The notes below the pieces were generated by a model. The model searched no databases, was not told the DNA's origin, and worked only from the letters and a program-made list of their open reading frames with translations. A stretch of DNA of 42,667 bases, taken from contig SVNP01000021.1 in assembly GCA_015066805.1 (NCBI GenBank), positions 1 through 42,667 of the forward strand, written 5' to 3'. Below, in pieces: positions 23,878-31,856 of this stretch (the first letter of the stretch is position 1; each line of letters starts with the position of its first letter). This DNA comes from Ruminococcus sp. Its GTDB lineage: Bacteria; Bacillota; Clostridia; Oscillospirales; Ruminococcaceae. The position numbers and the translations under genes are program-made.

Positions 23878-25323
23878 ATGGATCAGCCTACTGTATTGCG
23901 TACCACAAAAATCGGCAACGGATTTATCAAAGAAGATGTTCTGGCCTACGTTGATGAACTGAACTCGAAAATTTATGCTCTGGAAGAAGAATGCAACGAT
24001 CTGAGAGAAAAGCTGAATGCCGGTGGCGGTGCAAGTGATGAGACCGTCAAGCAGTATGAAGCAGAGCTGTCCAGACTCCGCGGTGAGCTGGGTACCACCA
24101 AGAACCAGCTCCGTGCCGCTCAGGATGAGCTGAAGAACCGTCCCGTTATCGGCAGCGACGGCGAGGCTGGTGTTTCCGCAGCAGAGCTGGAAGAGGCAAA
24201 GGCTCAGTTGGCAGCCGCCAATGAAAAGAATGACAGCCTGACCACTCAGGTGGAGGCTATGAAGGCCGATGTGGAGCGTCTCACCGAGGAGAACGCTTCC
24301 CTCCGCAGCGATCTCAGCGAGGCTGCTGCACAGGCAATCGGCAGCGGCGAGGATGCCGCAAAGGTCGCTCAACTGCAGAGCCAGTTGGACGAAGCAAATG
24401 CAGAGATCCAGTCCCTGAAGGGCGAGCTGGAAGCCAAGGATATGATGCTGGAGGAGCAGTCCGGTCTTTCCAATGAGGCTGATCTGGCACAGATCACCAC
24501 CCTGACCGCACAGATTTCCGAGAAGGATGCTGCGCTGGCAGAGGCTAAGAGCAAGATCGCAGAGCTGGAAGCAAAGATCGCCGAGCAGGAGAAGCGCATT
24601 GAGGACCTGAAGTCCAATGACTCCATGAGCGCAATGGGCGCACTGTTCATGCAGGCTCAGGAGATGACCTCCAAGGCTACTGCCGAGGCAAAGGCTGCTG
24701 CCGAGAAGATCACCCGTGAGGCCAAGGAGCAGGCTGAGAGCATTATCTCCGAGGCAAATGCACAGGCCGAGCAGACCATTACCTCCGCCAACACCCAGGC
24801 AGAGGAAGTTGTTACCGCTGCAAATGCACAGGCAGATACCACCATCGCCAACGCCAACGAGCAGGCTGATGCTACCATCTCCTCTGCCAATGCAGAGGCA
24901 CAGCGTACCCTCAGCGATGCAAAGGCTCAGGCCGTTAAGACTGTTGCCGATGCAGAGGAGAGCGTGCGTGCAAAGCTGGAGGACGCAGAGCGTCGCAGCA
25001 AGATGACCACCGATACCGCTGTTACCGTTCGTTCTCTGCTCCGCAGCGAGATCGACGCTGTTGCAAAGAAGATCACCGAGGCTACCGCTGCGTTGAAGGA
25101 TCTGCAGGATCAGACCAATATGCGTATGGGCGAGGCCAAGGAAGTCATCGCAAAGGCAAGAGAGACTGTTTCCGATGGCGACGCAGTACCCACCTTTGCA
25201 AGCTTTGACGAGGTCGCTTCTCACAGCTTCAGCAAGGCCGACGACAAGAAGCCCGCTAACTTCGAGTTCAACTTTGAAGAGCTGGCACAGGGCGGCGGCG
25301 ACGGCAATGACGGCTGGTCCTGA
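23878..25323 (+). CDS. DivIVA-like coiled-coil protein with eleven 11-residue repeats
   Basis: A 481-residue, almost wholly helical, acidic protein. The N-terminus (FIKEDVLAYVDELNSKIYALEEE, residues ~18-40) resembles the membrane-curvature-binding DivIVA/GpsB segment. Residues ~40-245 form a heptad coiled coil rich in Glu, Ala and Leu. Residues 260-380 are eleven consecutive 11-residue units of the pattern A-x-x-x-A-x-x-x-[IVL]-x-x, each starting with Ala, such as ANAQAEQTITS and ANEQADATISS. The last 100 residues form a further helix and an acidic Gly-rich tail. It is cytoplasmic, probably membrane- or pole-associated. Location directly after ftsZ suggests a role in septum placement or polar scaffolding, but the true function is unknown. 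The fumarase-type gene begins four bases after its stop. Confidence 0.7.
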   Translation: MDQPTVLRTTKIGNGFIKEDVLAYVDELNSKIYALEEECNDLREKLNAGGGASDETVKQYEAELSRLRGELGTTKNQLRAAQDELKNRPVIGSDGEAGVSAAELEEAKAQLAAANEKNDSLTTQVEAMKADVERLTEENASLRSDLSEAAAQAIGSGEDAAKVAQLQSQLDEANAEIQSLKGELEAKDMMLEEQSGLSNEADLAQITTLTAQISEKDAALAEAKSKIAELEAKIAEQEKRIEDLKSNDSMSAMGALFMQAQEMTSKATAEAKAAAEKITREAKEQAESIISEANAQAEQTITSANTQAEEVVTAANAQADTTIANANEQADATISSANAEAQRTLSDAKAQAVKTVADAEESVRAKLEDAERRSKMTTDTAVTVRSLLRSEIDAVAKKITEATAALKDLQDQTNMRMGEAKEVIAKARETVSDGDAVPTFASFDEVASHSFSKADDKKPANFEFNFEELAQGGGDGNDGWS

Positions 25324-25326
25324 TCT

Positions 25327-25887
25327 ATGACCTATCATCTGAATACATCAGAGCTTCCCGCGGTCGTGCGCGAGCAGCAAAAGCTGCGCGTGGGTGACCG
25401 CGTGTTGCTTTCCGGAACTGTTTATACCGCCCGTGATGCCGCCCATAAGCGCATTGTTGCCGCTATGCAGGCGGGCGAACCCCTGCCGTTTGATTTGCAG
25501 GATGCCGCAATTTACTTCGCAGGCCCTACCGCTGCACCTCCCGGAAGACCCATCGGTGCCTGCGGCCCCACTACCTCCGGTCGGATGGACCCCTTTTCCC
25601 CGCTGCTGCTGGATAAAGGCCTCATCGCCATGATCGGCAAGGGAGAGAGAAATCAGGCGGTCTGCGATGCTGTGGTGCGTAACCGTGCAGTGTATTTCTG
25701 TGCGGTGGGCGGTGCCGGTGCGCTGGCGGCTGCCCATATCACCCGCTGCGACGTGATCGCTTACCCCGAGCTGGGCTGCGAATCCGTGAAGCGGTTGGAG
25801 TTTGAGGATTTTCCGTTACTTGTCACTATTGATAATCACGGCGGGAATCTGTTTGCAGAGGGCAGAGCATCCTTTGCCGCAGAGTAA
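25327..25887 (+). CDS. Class I fumarate hydratase/tartrate dehydratase beta-type subunit (orphan)
   Basis: A 186-residue protein matching the C-terminal (beta) domain of iron-sulfur class I fumarases and L-tartrate dehydratases. Motifs are LRVGDRVLLSGTVYTARDAAHKRI (residues ~20-43), FAGPTAAPPGRPIGACGPTTSGRMDPF (~63-90), MIGKG and VGGAGALAA, all typical of FumB/TtdB. The Fe-S cluster and most of the active site are normally completed by the alpha subunit, usually encoded just upstream. None is present here, where a DivIVA-like gene precedes it by four bases. The alpha gene may lie elsewhere. No clear ribosome site precedes the ATG, so translation is probably coupled to the upstream stop. Confidence 0.88.
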   Translation: MTYHLNTSELPAVVREQQKLRVGDRVLLSGTVYTARDAAHKRIVAAMQAGEPLPFDLQDAAIYFAGPTAAPPGRPIGACGPTTSGRMDPFSPLLLDKGLIAMIGKGERNQAVCDAVVRNRAVYFCAVGGAGALAAAHITRCDVIAYPELGCESVKRLEFEDFPLLVTIDNHGGNLFAEGRASFAAE

Positions 25888-25983
25888 GTGCCCTGCTTTT
25901 CGTATGAACGCACAAAAATGCTTTGCGAAATTTATGAATAACGACAAAATTCGGCACGATATTCATAATTTTTTCAAAAATGC

Positions 25984-26012
25984 TTGACAAATCTGCAAAA
26001 TTCGCTTATCAT
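25984..26012 (+). promoter_or_regulatory. Promoter for the sigma-factor gene
   Basis: TTGACA at 25984-25989, 17-bp spacer, TATCAT at 26007-26012. Confidence 0.75.
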
Positions 26013-26131
26013 ATAAGAGTCGAGGCATACCATGGCGCAGGTTCTGCTGTGCCGTGCTGTGCTGAGATGGTGCGAACGGTAAGGAAATTCTGCGCCCTTG
26101 TGACTCACGGATGATGGAGGAGCTTCTGCTT

Positions 26132-26755
26132 ATGCAGTCTGTTTACGACCCTTCCCTGAATGACGTCCCGGATGAACAGCTGGTCGCTGCGTTTCCAACC
26201 AATGAGTACGCATTTCAGGTGCTGATGCTGCGCTATGTGCGGTTGATCTATCACATCGCCGGCGCAATGACAGCCAACCCCCAGGATGCCGAGGATTACG
26301 CAGCAGAGGGGCTTTTGGGCCTGCTCAATGCCGTGTACAGCTTCGACCCCGGTCGGGATGCGTCCTTTCGTACCTTTGCCGTAGTCTGTATCCGTAACCG
26401 AATGCGCAACGCTCACGAAAAAATGACCAGAGAGCATCGCGACGGTGCCCCACAGCCTCATGTGTCCATTGACACGTTGGAGGAAACAGGGGAGCTGCTG
26501 CATGATCCTGCGGGGACACCCGAAACCATTTTTTTGCAGAAGGAACGCATGACTTCCCTGTATCGGGAGATGGCTCGTGTGCTCACAAAGCTGGAATTGG
26601 AGATCTTCAGCTTATATGTGGATGAGCTTTCCTATGCGGATATTGCCAAACGGCTCGGGATCTCCGTTAAATCCGTCGATAACGCCATCCAGCGTGCCAG
26701 ACGGAAGCTCCGTGGTGTCCGGAATGTGCCGCAGCAAGAGGAAGGCTCCTCCTGA
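26132..26755 (+). CDS. Sigma-70 family RNA polymerase sigma factor (alternative, SigH-like)
   Basis: A 207-residue sigma factor with region 2 (FQVLMLRYVRLIYHIAGAMTANPQDAEDYAAEGLLGLLNAVYSFDPGRDASFRTFAVVCIRNRMRNA, ~residues 25-95) and region 4 (LTKLELEIFSLYVDELSYADIAKRLGISVKSVDNAIQRARRKLR). Region 3 is short or absent. The 'D-Y-x-x-E-G-L-x-G-L' and 'F-x-T-F-A' core contacts are good. The size and the LGISVKSVDNAIQRARRKL helix-turn-helix resemble SigH of the Clostridia, but the surroundings differ from the Bacillus sigH-rpmG-secE-nusG order, so I give no symbol. ATG 26132 has GGAGGAG nine bases upstream; the ATG at 26111 does not. An open frame of 59 codons continues directly after the TGA. Confidence 0.9.
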   Translation: MQSVYDPSLNDVPDEQLVAAFPTNEYAFQVLMLRYVRLIYHIAGAMTANPQDAEDYAAEGLLGLLNAVYSFDPGRDASFRTFAVVCIRNRMRNAHEKMTREHRDGAPQPHVSIDTLEETGELLHDPAGTPETIFLQKERMTSLYREMARVLTKLELEIFSLYVDELSYADIAKRLGISVKSVDNAIQRARRKLRGVRNVPQQEEGSS

Positions 26756-26977
26756 GGCGGAAGACAGGCTTATCCAAGGCTCGGGAAAGACAGAACCTTT
26801 TCCGAATTGACCGCGCAGTCCGGATGGCTGCAGACCAAGACCCGGGAGTATTTCTTCCAGCGCGATGACCTGCAAACCGCTTTGCTCCAAAAGGGCGTTT
26901 GCCCGCAGGCGATGACAGCAATAGTGATGGCGTGAAACCGTCCGAGGTCCAATTTTCAAAAAAGCGAGGAAAAAACA

Positions 26978-27256
26978 ATGTACGAAGACAGAACCTTAGT
27001 ATGCAATGAGTGCGGACAGGAGTTCACATTCACCGCCGGTGAGCAGGAGTTCTACGCAGAGAAGGGATTCGCAAATGATCCCAAGAAGTGCAAGGCTTGC
27101 CGTGACGCACGCAAGAATGCCGGCAAGGCAGAGCGTGAGATGTTCACTGCTACCTGTGCAAGATGCGGCAAGGAGGCCAGAGTGCCTTTCCGTCCCAAGG
27201 AAGACCGTGACGTGTTCTGCAGCGAGTGCTATGCTCAGATGAAGAACGAGCAGTAA
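26978..27256 (+). CDS. Small zinc-ribbon protein with four CxxC pairs
   Basis: A 92-residue protein with two treble-clef/zinc-ribbon units. The first has VCNECGQEF ... KCKACRDAR (~residues 9-45); the second has ATCARCGKEARVPF ... VFCSECYAQ (~57-88). Eight Cys in four CxxC pairs would bind two zinc ions. It matches the widespread Clostridial family of probable zinc-binding proteins (zf-trcl followed by a CxxC_CxxC_SSSS-like unit). Members are uncharacterised; nucleic-acid or ribosome binding is a guess. Codons are of the highly expressed type (AAG, CGT, GAG), suggesting abundance. GAGG precedes the ATG and a terminator follows at 27275. Confidence 0.85.
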   Translation: MYEDRTLVCNECGQEFTFTAGEQEFYAEKGFANDPKKCKACRDARKNAGKAEREMFTATCARCGKEARVPFRPKEDRDVFCSECYAQMKNEQ

Positions 27257-27274
27257 GCTTTTGATTCACACAAG

Positions 27275-27304
27275 AAAAGCGCGGTCGTAACGGCTGCGCT
27301 TTTT
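27275..27304 (+). terminator. Terminator after the zinc-ribbon gene
   Basis: AAAAGCGC/GCGCTTTT with an inner 5-bp stem using two wobbles, loop TAA, T run. Confidence 0.85.
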
Positions 27305-27364
27305 GAGTACCCGCATATTCGCGCTCCCTTTGGGAGATGCTATGCAAAGAAAGGATGTGATTAC

Positions 27365-27562
27365 ATGGAGATCACAAAGAATACCATTATCGGTGATATT
27401 CTGGATGCCGATCCTTCCACCGCCCCCTATTTTCTGGAGATGGGCATGCATTGTCTGGGCTGTCCCTCTGCAAGAGGTGAGTCTCTGGCAGATGCCTGCG
27501 CCGTTCACGGCGTGGATGCCGATGTGCTGGTGGAAAAGCTCAATGCCCATATGGCAAAGTGA
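27365..27562 (+). CDS. DUF1858 small disulfide protein
   Basis: A 65-residue protein matching the DUF1858 family (often annotated 'hybrid cluster protein-associated redox disulfide domain'). It has the layout IxGDILDADPSTAPYFLEMGMHCLGCPSARGESLADACAVHG, with the Cys-x-x-Cys pair at residues ~30-33. The second helix and the tail (VDADVLVEKLNAHMAK) are typical. Proposed roles involve redox sensing or electron transfer near hybrid cluster protein; none is proven and no hcp is in the window. The AAAGGATG ribosome site supports the ATG. It is a short single-gene unit ending in a terminator. Confidence 0.9.
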   Translation: MEITKNTIIGDILDADPSTAPYFLEMGMHCLGCPSARGESLADACAVHGVDADVLVEKLNAHMAK

Positions 27563-27571
27563 GAAAACGCA

Positions 27572-27604
27572 AAAAGCAGCGTCGCTTCGGTGATGCTGCT
27601 TTTG
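27572..27604 (+). terminator. Terminator after the DUF1858 gene
   Basis: AAAAGCAGC (27572-27580) pairs with GCTGCTTTT (27596-27604), with a few further inner pairs. Confidence 0.85.
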
Positions 27605-27611
27605 GTTTTCC

Positions 27612-27640
27612 TTGACAAATGGCGAGGATTCGTGTATAAT
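27612..27640 (+). promoter_or_regulatory. Consensus promoter of the oligosaccharide-uptake operon
   Basis: TTGACA at 27612-27617, 17-bp spacer, TATAAT at 27635-27640: exact consensus. Only 25 bases separate it from the start codon, and I see no catabolite (cre) palindrome in that gap. Confidence 0.9.
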
Positions 27641-27665
27641 GTAGGTATCTTAGCGAAAAGCGGTG

Positions 27666-28943
27666 ATGAAAATGCGTAGACCTTGGGCTGCCCTTGGGGT
27701 GGCGGCTGTGTTTACCCTCTGCTGCACCGCCTGCAACGGCAATCAGGAAGACAGCACCGTCATTCGCTTTTCATGGTGGGGCGGTGATTCCCGACATCGG
27801 GTGACCCTTGACGCTGTGGAGCAGTTTATGGCTCTCCACCCCGATATCCGTGTGGAGTGCGAGTACGGTGCGTGGTCAGGCTGGGAGGACGCTACGGCTG
27901 CGGCTTTGTATGCCGGTACCGAAGCCGATGTCATGCAGGTGAACTGGAACTGGCTGACCAATTTTGATGACGATACCATACAGTTTATGGATCTCAGCGG
28001 TATGAAGGAATGGCTGGATCTTTCGCTGTATGATGCCGAATCCCTTGCGCTGTGTACGGTGGAGGATGAGGTGCGGTGTGTGCCTGTCAGCTTAACGGGC
28101 AGAGTATTGTTCTGGAACGAAACCACCTTTGCTGCGGCCGGTTTGCCGGTGCCCGCTTCCTACGAGGAATTGCTGGCAGCAGGTGAAGTGTTCCGCACAA
28201 AGCTGGGGGAGGATTACTACCCACTTGCCCTGGGCTGGTATGATCGTATGCTGTTTTTGGTGTATATGCTGGAATCGCAATACGGCATGGATTGGACAGC
28301 GGACGGCAGGCTGCAGTATTCGCAGACACAGTTGGAGGAAGGCTTGCGGCGCATTCATGAGCTGGAAGCCGCCCATGTGATCCCTCCGCTGAAAAAAGTC
28401 ATCGGCGGCGGCGCAGACAGCTTTGATAAGGACGAAAACTGGATCACAGGCCGCTACGGCGGTATTTATGAATGGGATTCTTCTGCCGGTAAATTTCAGG
28501 ATTCTCTGGCAGAGGGGCAGCAGATGGTGGTGGGCGAGTATTTCTCCGATCTGGGCGGATACCGGGGCGGTTTTTCCAAAATCTCTCTGGGCTTTGCCAT
28601 TTCGGGGGAAACCAAAGCGCCCGAAGCCTGTGCAAAGCTGATTTCTTATCTTGTTTCACGGGAGGAAGCGGTGAAGATCCTTGGGACAGAACGAGGTGTA
28701 CCGCTGAATCGGAATGCATATCAGATCTGTAAGGAGGCAGGGCTGCTTGGGGATATGGCAGCACTGGCCAATCAGCGGATGGAAGCGTGGGTGCAGTTTT
28801 CGGTTGACCCCCGCTTTGAGGAATCCGCCCTCCGAACGGTGTATGAGGATGTATTCGTGAAGCTGAGTTATGGTGAATATACGGTTTCCCAAGCGGCAGA
28901 ACGGCTGTATGCCGGAATCAACACTGCCCTTATGGGAGAATAA
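27666..28943 (+). CDS. ABC transporter extracellular solute-binding lipoprotein (family 1, sugar type)
   Basis: A 425-residue protein with a lipoprotein signal: basic Arg-Arg start, hydrophobic core (~8-19) and the box C-T-A-C ending at Cys23, the likely lipidated residue. The mature part has the family 1 sugar-binding fold: IRFSWWGGDSRHRVTLDAVEQFMALHPDIRVE near the start, DVMQVNWNWL, a hinge around VPVSLTGRVLFWNETTFAAAGLP, and the late GAAxSFDKDENWITGRYG and GETKAPEACAKLISYL segments. It captures a carbohydrate outside the cell for the permeases encoded at 30076 and 30975. The ligand is probably a pectin-derived oligosaccharide, judged from the GH105-like neighbour. The start is ATG 27666; GTG 27663 and ATG 27672 are alternatives. 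Confidence 0.93.
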   Translation: MKMRRPWAALGVAAVFTLCCTACNGNQEDSTVIRFSWWGGDSRHRVTLDAVEQFMALHPDIRVECEYGAWSGWEDATAAALYAGTEADVMQVNWNWLTNFDDDTIQFMDLSGMKEWLDLSLYDAESLALCTVEDEVRCVPVSLTGRVLFWNETTFAAAGLPVPASYEELLAAGEVFRTKLGEDYYPLALGWYDRMLFLVYMLESQYGMDWTADGRLQYSQTQLEEGLRRIHELEAAHVIPPLKKVIGGGADSFDKDENWITGRYGGIYEWDSSAGKFQDSLAEGQQMVVGEYFSDLGGYRGGFSKISLGFAISGETKAPEACAKLISYLVSREEAVKILGTERGVPLNRNAYQICKEAGLLGDMAALANQRMEAWVQFSVDPRFEESALRTVYEDVFVKLSYGEYTVSQAAERLYAGINTALMGE

Positions 28944-28946
28944 ATC

Positions 28947-30074
28947 ATGTTGGAAGGATTCTTTCAGGCATATCTGGCGGAATACCGCCCCTTTAAGACC
29001 TATTGGAACTATGAGGACGGCTGTATCCTGCGGGGCTGCCGCAAGTTGTATGACATCACAGGAGATGTCCGCTGCTTGGATTTTGTGATGGATTATCTGT
29101 CCCCCCGTGTGCAGGAGGACGGTTCCATTCCTACTTTTTTGGAGAGCAAGCATTGTCTGGACAGCTTTCATTGCTCCAAGGCACTGTTTTTGGCGGATGC
29201 CGCAGAGCCCCATGGGAAATATGCAAGGGCATTGCGGCGGCATCCGGGGTATCTGCGCCTGCACCCGCGCACTGCCGAAGGTCTGCTGTGGCACAAGGAG
29301 ATGTACCCTCACCAGATCTGGTTAGATGGGCTGTATATGATCATGCCCTTTTTGGCGGAGTATGCTGTGTGGTCGGCGGAAGATGCCGCTGCCTGTAATG
29401 CTGAGCTCCGCAGGACCTTTGGTTTTGTACGACAGTATATGCGGGAAGAAGAAACCGGTCTGTACCGGCATGGTGCGGATCGTGCCATGGTGCAGAGCTG
29501 GGCAGATCCTGTTACGGGACTTTCTGCAAGCTGCTGGCTGCGTGGCATGGGCTGGCTGCTGATGGCTCTGGTGGATTGTATCCCCTTGGTGCAGCAAACC
29601 GATGGGGTGCTGTGTGAGGAGCTGAAGCATATGCTGCGGCAGGCGGTGGAGGATCTGCTGCCCTACCGCAATGAGACAGGGCTGTTTTATCATGTGGTGG
29701 ATCAGCCCGAGGCAGCAGAGAATTACACGGAAACCTCCGGTAATGCCATGATCGCCTATACGCTGATGCAGGGTGCTGCCTTGGAGGTGCTGCCTGCGGA
29801 ACAGGCACAGATCGGGCTGCAAATGCTGCATACGTTATGCGAAAACAAGCTTTTGCAAACCGATTCCGGTTTTGCACTGGGAGATATCTGTTCCAGTGCG
29901 GGCTTGGGCGGTGCAACCAATCGGGACGGAAGCTGCGGGTATTATTGCGGCGAGCCACGGGTACAAAATGATCCGAAGGGTGTGGGTGCGCTGATGCTTG
30001 CCTGTGCAGCAGCCGGACAATGGCAGGGCTGCACGGTGGCAAATCACAGCGCAGGCAACGCCTTGGGGGGATAA
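28947..30074 (+). CDS. GH105/GH88-like unsaturated glucuronyl (rhamnogalacturonyl) hydrolase
   Basis: A 375-residue (alpha/alpha)6-barrel protein of the GH105 family (YteR/YesR type). Family segments include WNYEDGCILRGCRKLYDITGD (~residues 20-40), LLWHKEMYPHQIWLDGLYMIMPFLAEYA (~110-137), GLYRHGADRAMVQSWADP and SASCWLRGMGWLLMALVD (~170-210) and ETSGNAMIAYTLMQGA (~260-275). The Asp in QIWLDGLYM and the His/Trp cluster correspond to the conserved active-site region. These enzymes remove the unsaturated uronic acid that polysaccharide lyases leave on rhamnogalacturonan or related glycans, by hydration of the double bond. No signal peptide: cytoplasmic. It starts three bases after the binding-protein stop and ends one base before the permease start, so it is tightly operonic. 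Confidence 0.9.
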   Translation: MLEGFFQAYLAEYRPFKTYWNYEDGCILRGCRKLYDITGDVRCLDFVMDYLSPRVQEDGSIPTFLESKHCLDSFHCSKALFLADAAEPHGKYARALRRHPGYLRLHPRTAEGLLWHKEMYPHQIWLDGLYMIMPFLAEYAVWSAEDAAACNAELRRTFGFVRQYMREEETGLYRHGADRAMVQSWADPVTGLSASCWLRGMGWLLMALVDCIPLVQQTDGVLCEELKHMLRQAVEDLLPYRNETGLFYHVVDQPEAAENYTETSGNAMIAYTLMQGAALEVLPAEQAQIGLQMLHTLCENKLLQTDSGFALGDICSSAGLGGATNRDGSCGYYCGEPRVQNDPKGVGALMLACAAAGQWQGCTVANHSAGNALGG

Positions 30075-30075
30075 C

Positions 30076-30978
30076 ATGAACGCATGGAAACGCTTTGCCG
30101 GTTTTTGTAAACGAAACCGGCATATGCTTTATATTCTGCCGTGGCTGCTGGGATTTTTTTTGTTTCAGGCAGCCCCGATGCTGTATTCTCTGGTATGCGG
30201 CTTTACTGATTTTCACCTGTTTCGGGGCATCAGTGACATTGGCTTTGCCAATTACGGGAAGATTCTGACCGATGCCGAAACTCTGGGGGCCATCGGCAGA
30301 ACGTTATTGTATACCGCTGTTACGGTTCCGCTGAAGATCCTGACGGCATTGGCGGTGGCATATCTGCTGCATTGCTCCCTGAAGGGCATTGGTGTGTTCC
30401 GTACCTTGTATTATCTGCCTTCCATTCTGGGCAGCTCTGTGGCGGCTGCTGTGCTTTGGAAGGCTCTGTTCCGTGATGGCGGTGTGGTCAATCATCTGCT
30501 GGAAATGGTGGGGCTTGCTCCCGTATCATGGCTGGCAGAGCCCCAGGCTGCCTTGTGGGTGGTGATTCTGCTGCGGGTGTGGGAATTTGGTTCCCCCATG
30601 GTGCTGCTGCTGGCGGCTTTACAGCAGATCCCTCGTACCATGCTGGAGGCTGCCCGTCTGGATGGTGCAGGGGGCTGGGCGGTTTTTTGGCATATCCAGT
30701 TGCCCATGATCTCTCCTGTGCTGTTTTATTCGGTTCTGCTGCAGATCTGTGCTGCCTTGCAGGAGTTCAATGCGCCCTTTATCATTACCGATGGCGGTCC
30801 CATGGGATCCACCACCCTGATCTCTCTGCTGATCTACCGCAATGCCTTTGGCTTGTATGAGATGGGCTATGCCAGTGCGCTGGCTTGGGTGCTGTTCTTG
30901 CTGACGGCTGTGTTTGTGGGGCTGTATCTGCTGATCGGCAGGGGCAGGCTCTTTGACGGGCAGGAGGAATCGGCATGA
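30076..30978 (+). CDS. Sugar ABC transporter permease, MalF/LplB type
   Basis: A 300-residue membrane protein with six predicted TM helices and the binding-protein-dependent transport signature. The EAA loop reads EAARLDGAGGWAVFWHIQLPM (~residues 195-215), which contacts the ATPase. The N-terminus with ILPWLLGFFLFQAAPMLYSL and the FTDFHLF segment are typical of the first permease of carbohydrate (CUT1) systems. It pairs with the next gene to form the channel. The ATG at 30076 follows a GGGGGG ribosome site inside the end of the GH105-like gene. No ATP-binding subunit is encoded in the operon; a shared MsmK/MalK-like ATPase elsewhere is the known solution in Firmicutes. Confidence 0.95.
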   Translation: MNAWKRFAGFCKRNRHMLYILPWLLGFFLFQAAPMLYSLVCGFTDFHLFRGISDIGFANYGKILTDAETLGAIGRTLLYTAVTVPLKILTALAVAYLLHCSLKGIGVFRTLYYLPSILGSSVAAAVLWKALFRDGGVVNHLLEMVGLAPVSWLAEPQAALWVVILLRVWEFGSPMVLLLAALQQIPRTMLEAARLDGAGGWAVFWHIQLPMISPVLFYSVLLQICAALQEFNAPFIITDGGPMGSTTLISLLIYRNAFGLYEMGYASALAWVLFLLTAVFVGLYLLIGRGRLFDGQEESA

Positions 30979-31823
30979 GAGCAAAGCAAAGAAACAAGCT
31001 GCTGCGGTATGGATTGCTCATTGCAGGTGCTTTTGTCATGATCTATCCGCTGCTGTGGCTCATCAGTGCCACATTCCGCAGCAACAGCGAGATCTTCTCC
31101 CACAGCGGTCTGATCCCTCTGGAGCCTACCCTGGAGGGCTGGCGCAGAGCCTTTGCCGCATACGGCGGCCAGATCGACTTGCTGCGTGCCATGGGCAATA
31201 CATATCTGTATGTGGTGCCGAAGGTGCTGTTGACGCTGATTTCCGTTACACTGACTGCCTACGGCTTTGCAAGGTTTTCCTTTGCGGGCAAAAAGCTGTG
31301 GCTGATGCTGCTGTATTCCACGCTGTTTTTGCCCCGGACTGTTTTGTATGTGCCGCAGTTTGTGCTGTTTGATCGCTTGGGGTGGGTGGATTCTCCCTTC
31401 TATCTGCCACTGATTGTTCCTGCGGCATTGGCAGGAGAAACTGCCTTGGTGGTCATGCTGATACGGTTTTTTCACAGCATTCCCAAGGTGTATGATGAAG
31501 CTGCAAGGCTGGATGGCTGTCATTCCTTGCAGGTGCTTTGGTATGTGCTGCTGCCTATGCTGCGCCCTGTGCTGATGACCTGCGGTGTGCTGCAGCTTCT
31601 GTGGTCTGTGAACGATTACATGGGGCCGCTGCTGTATGTGAAAACTCCTGCGCGGTATCCGCTTTCGGTGTTTGTCAAGCTTTCCATGGATGCCGACAGC
31701 GGCTTTGCATGGAATCGGGTGCTGGCAGTGTGCTGTGTGGCAATGCTGCCGCAGATCCTTGTGTACTTTTTGGTGCAGCGCCGCAGTGAGGACACTATTG
31801 CGGCCGGAGGTATTAAAATGTGA
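30975..31823 (+). CDS. Sugar ABC transporter permease, MalG/LplC type
   Basis: A 282-residue six-helix permease, partner of the gene before it, overlapping that gene by four bases (ATGA). The N-terminal GLLIAGAFVMIYPLLWLISATFRS is the usual start of the second CUT1 permease. The EAA loop is EAARLDGCHSLQVLWYVLLPM (~residues 175-195). It completes the translocation pore for the sugar delivered by the lipoprotein. It is the last gene of the operon; a strong terminator follows within two bases of the stop codon. Confidence 0.95.
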   Translation: MRAKQRNKLLRYGLLIAGAFVMIYPLLWLISATFRSNSEIFSHSGLIPLEPTLEGWRRAFAAYGGQIDLLRAMGNTYLYVVPKVLLTLISVTLTAYGFARFSFAGKKLWLMLLYSTLFLPRTVLYVPQFVLFDRLGWVDSPFYLPLIVPAALAGETALVVMLIRFFHSIPKVYDEAARLDGCHSLQVLWYVLLPMLRPVLMTCGVLQLLWSVNDYMGPLLYVKTPARYPLSVFVKLSMDADSGFAWNRVLAVCCVAMLPQILVYFLVQRRSEDTIAAGGIKM

Positions 31824-31824
31824 A

Positions 31825-31856
31825 AAAACGGGCGGATCGGAACTCCGCCCGTTTTT
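31825..31856 (+). terminator. Terminator of the oligosaccharide-uptake operon
   Basis: The stem AAAACGGGCGGA/TCCGCCCGTTTT is perfect (12 bp), followed by a T run. Confidence 0.92.

Noticed and set aside
26612-26959. A 115-codon minus-strand frame after the sigma factor
   Set aside because: It needs a TTG start without ribosome site and overlaps the end of the sigma gene by ~140 bases. The sequence looks protein-like in places, so I keep some doubt.
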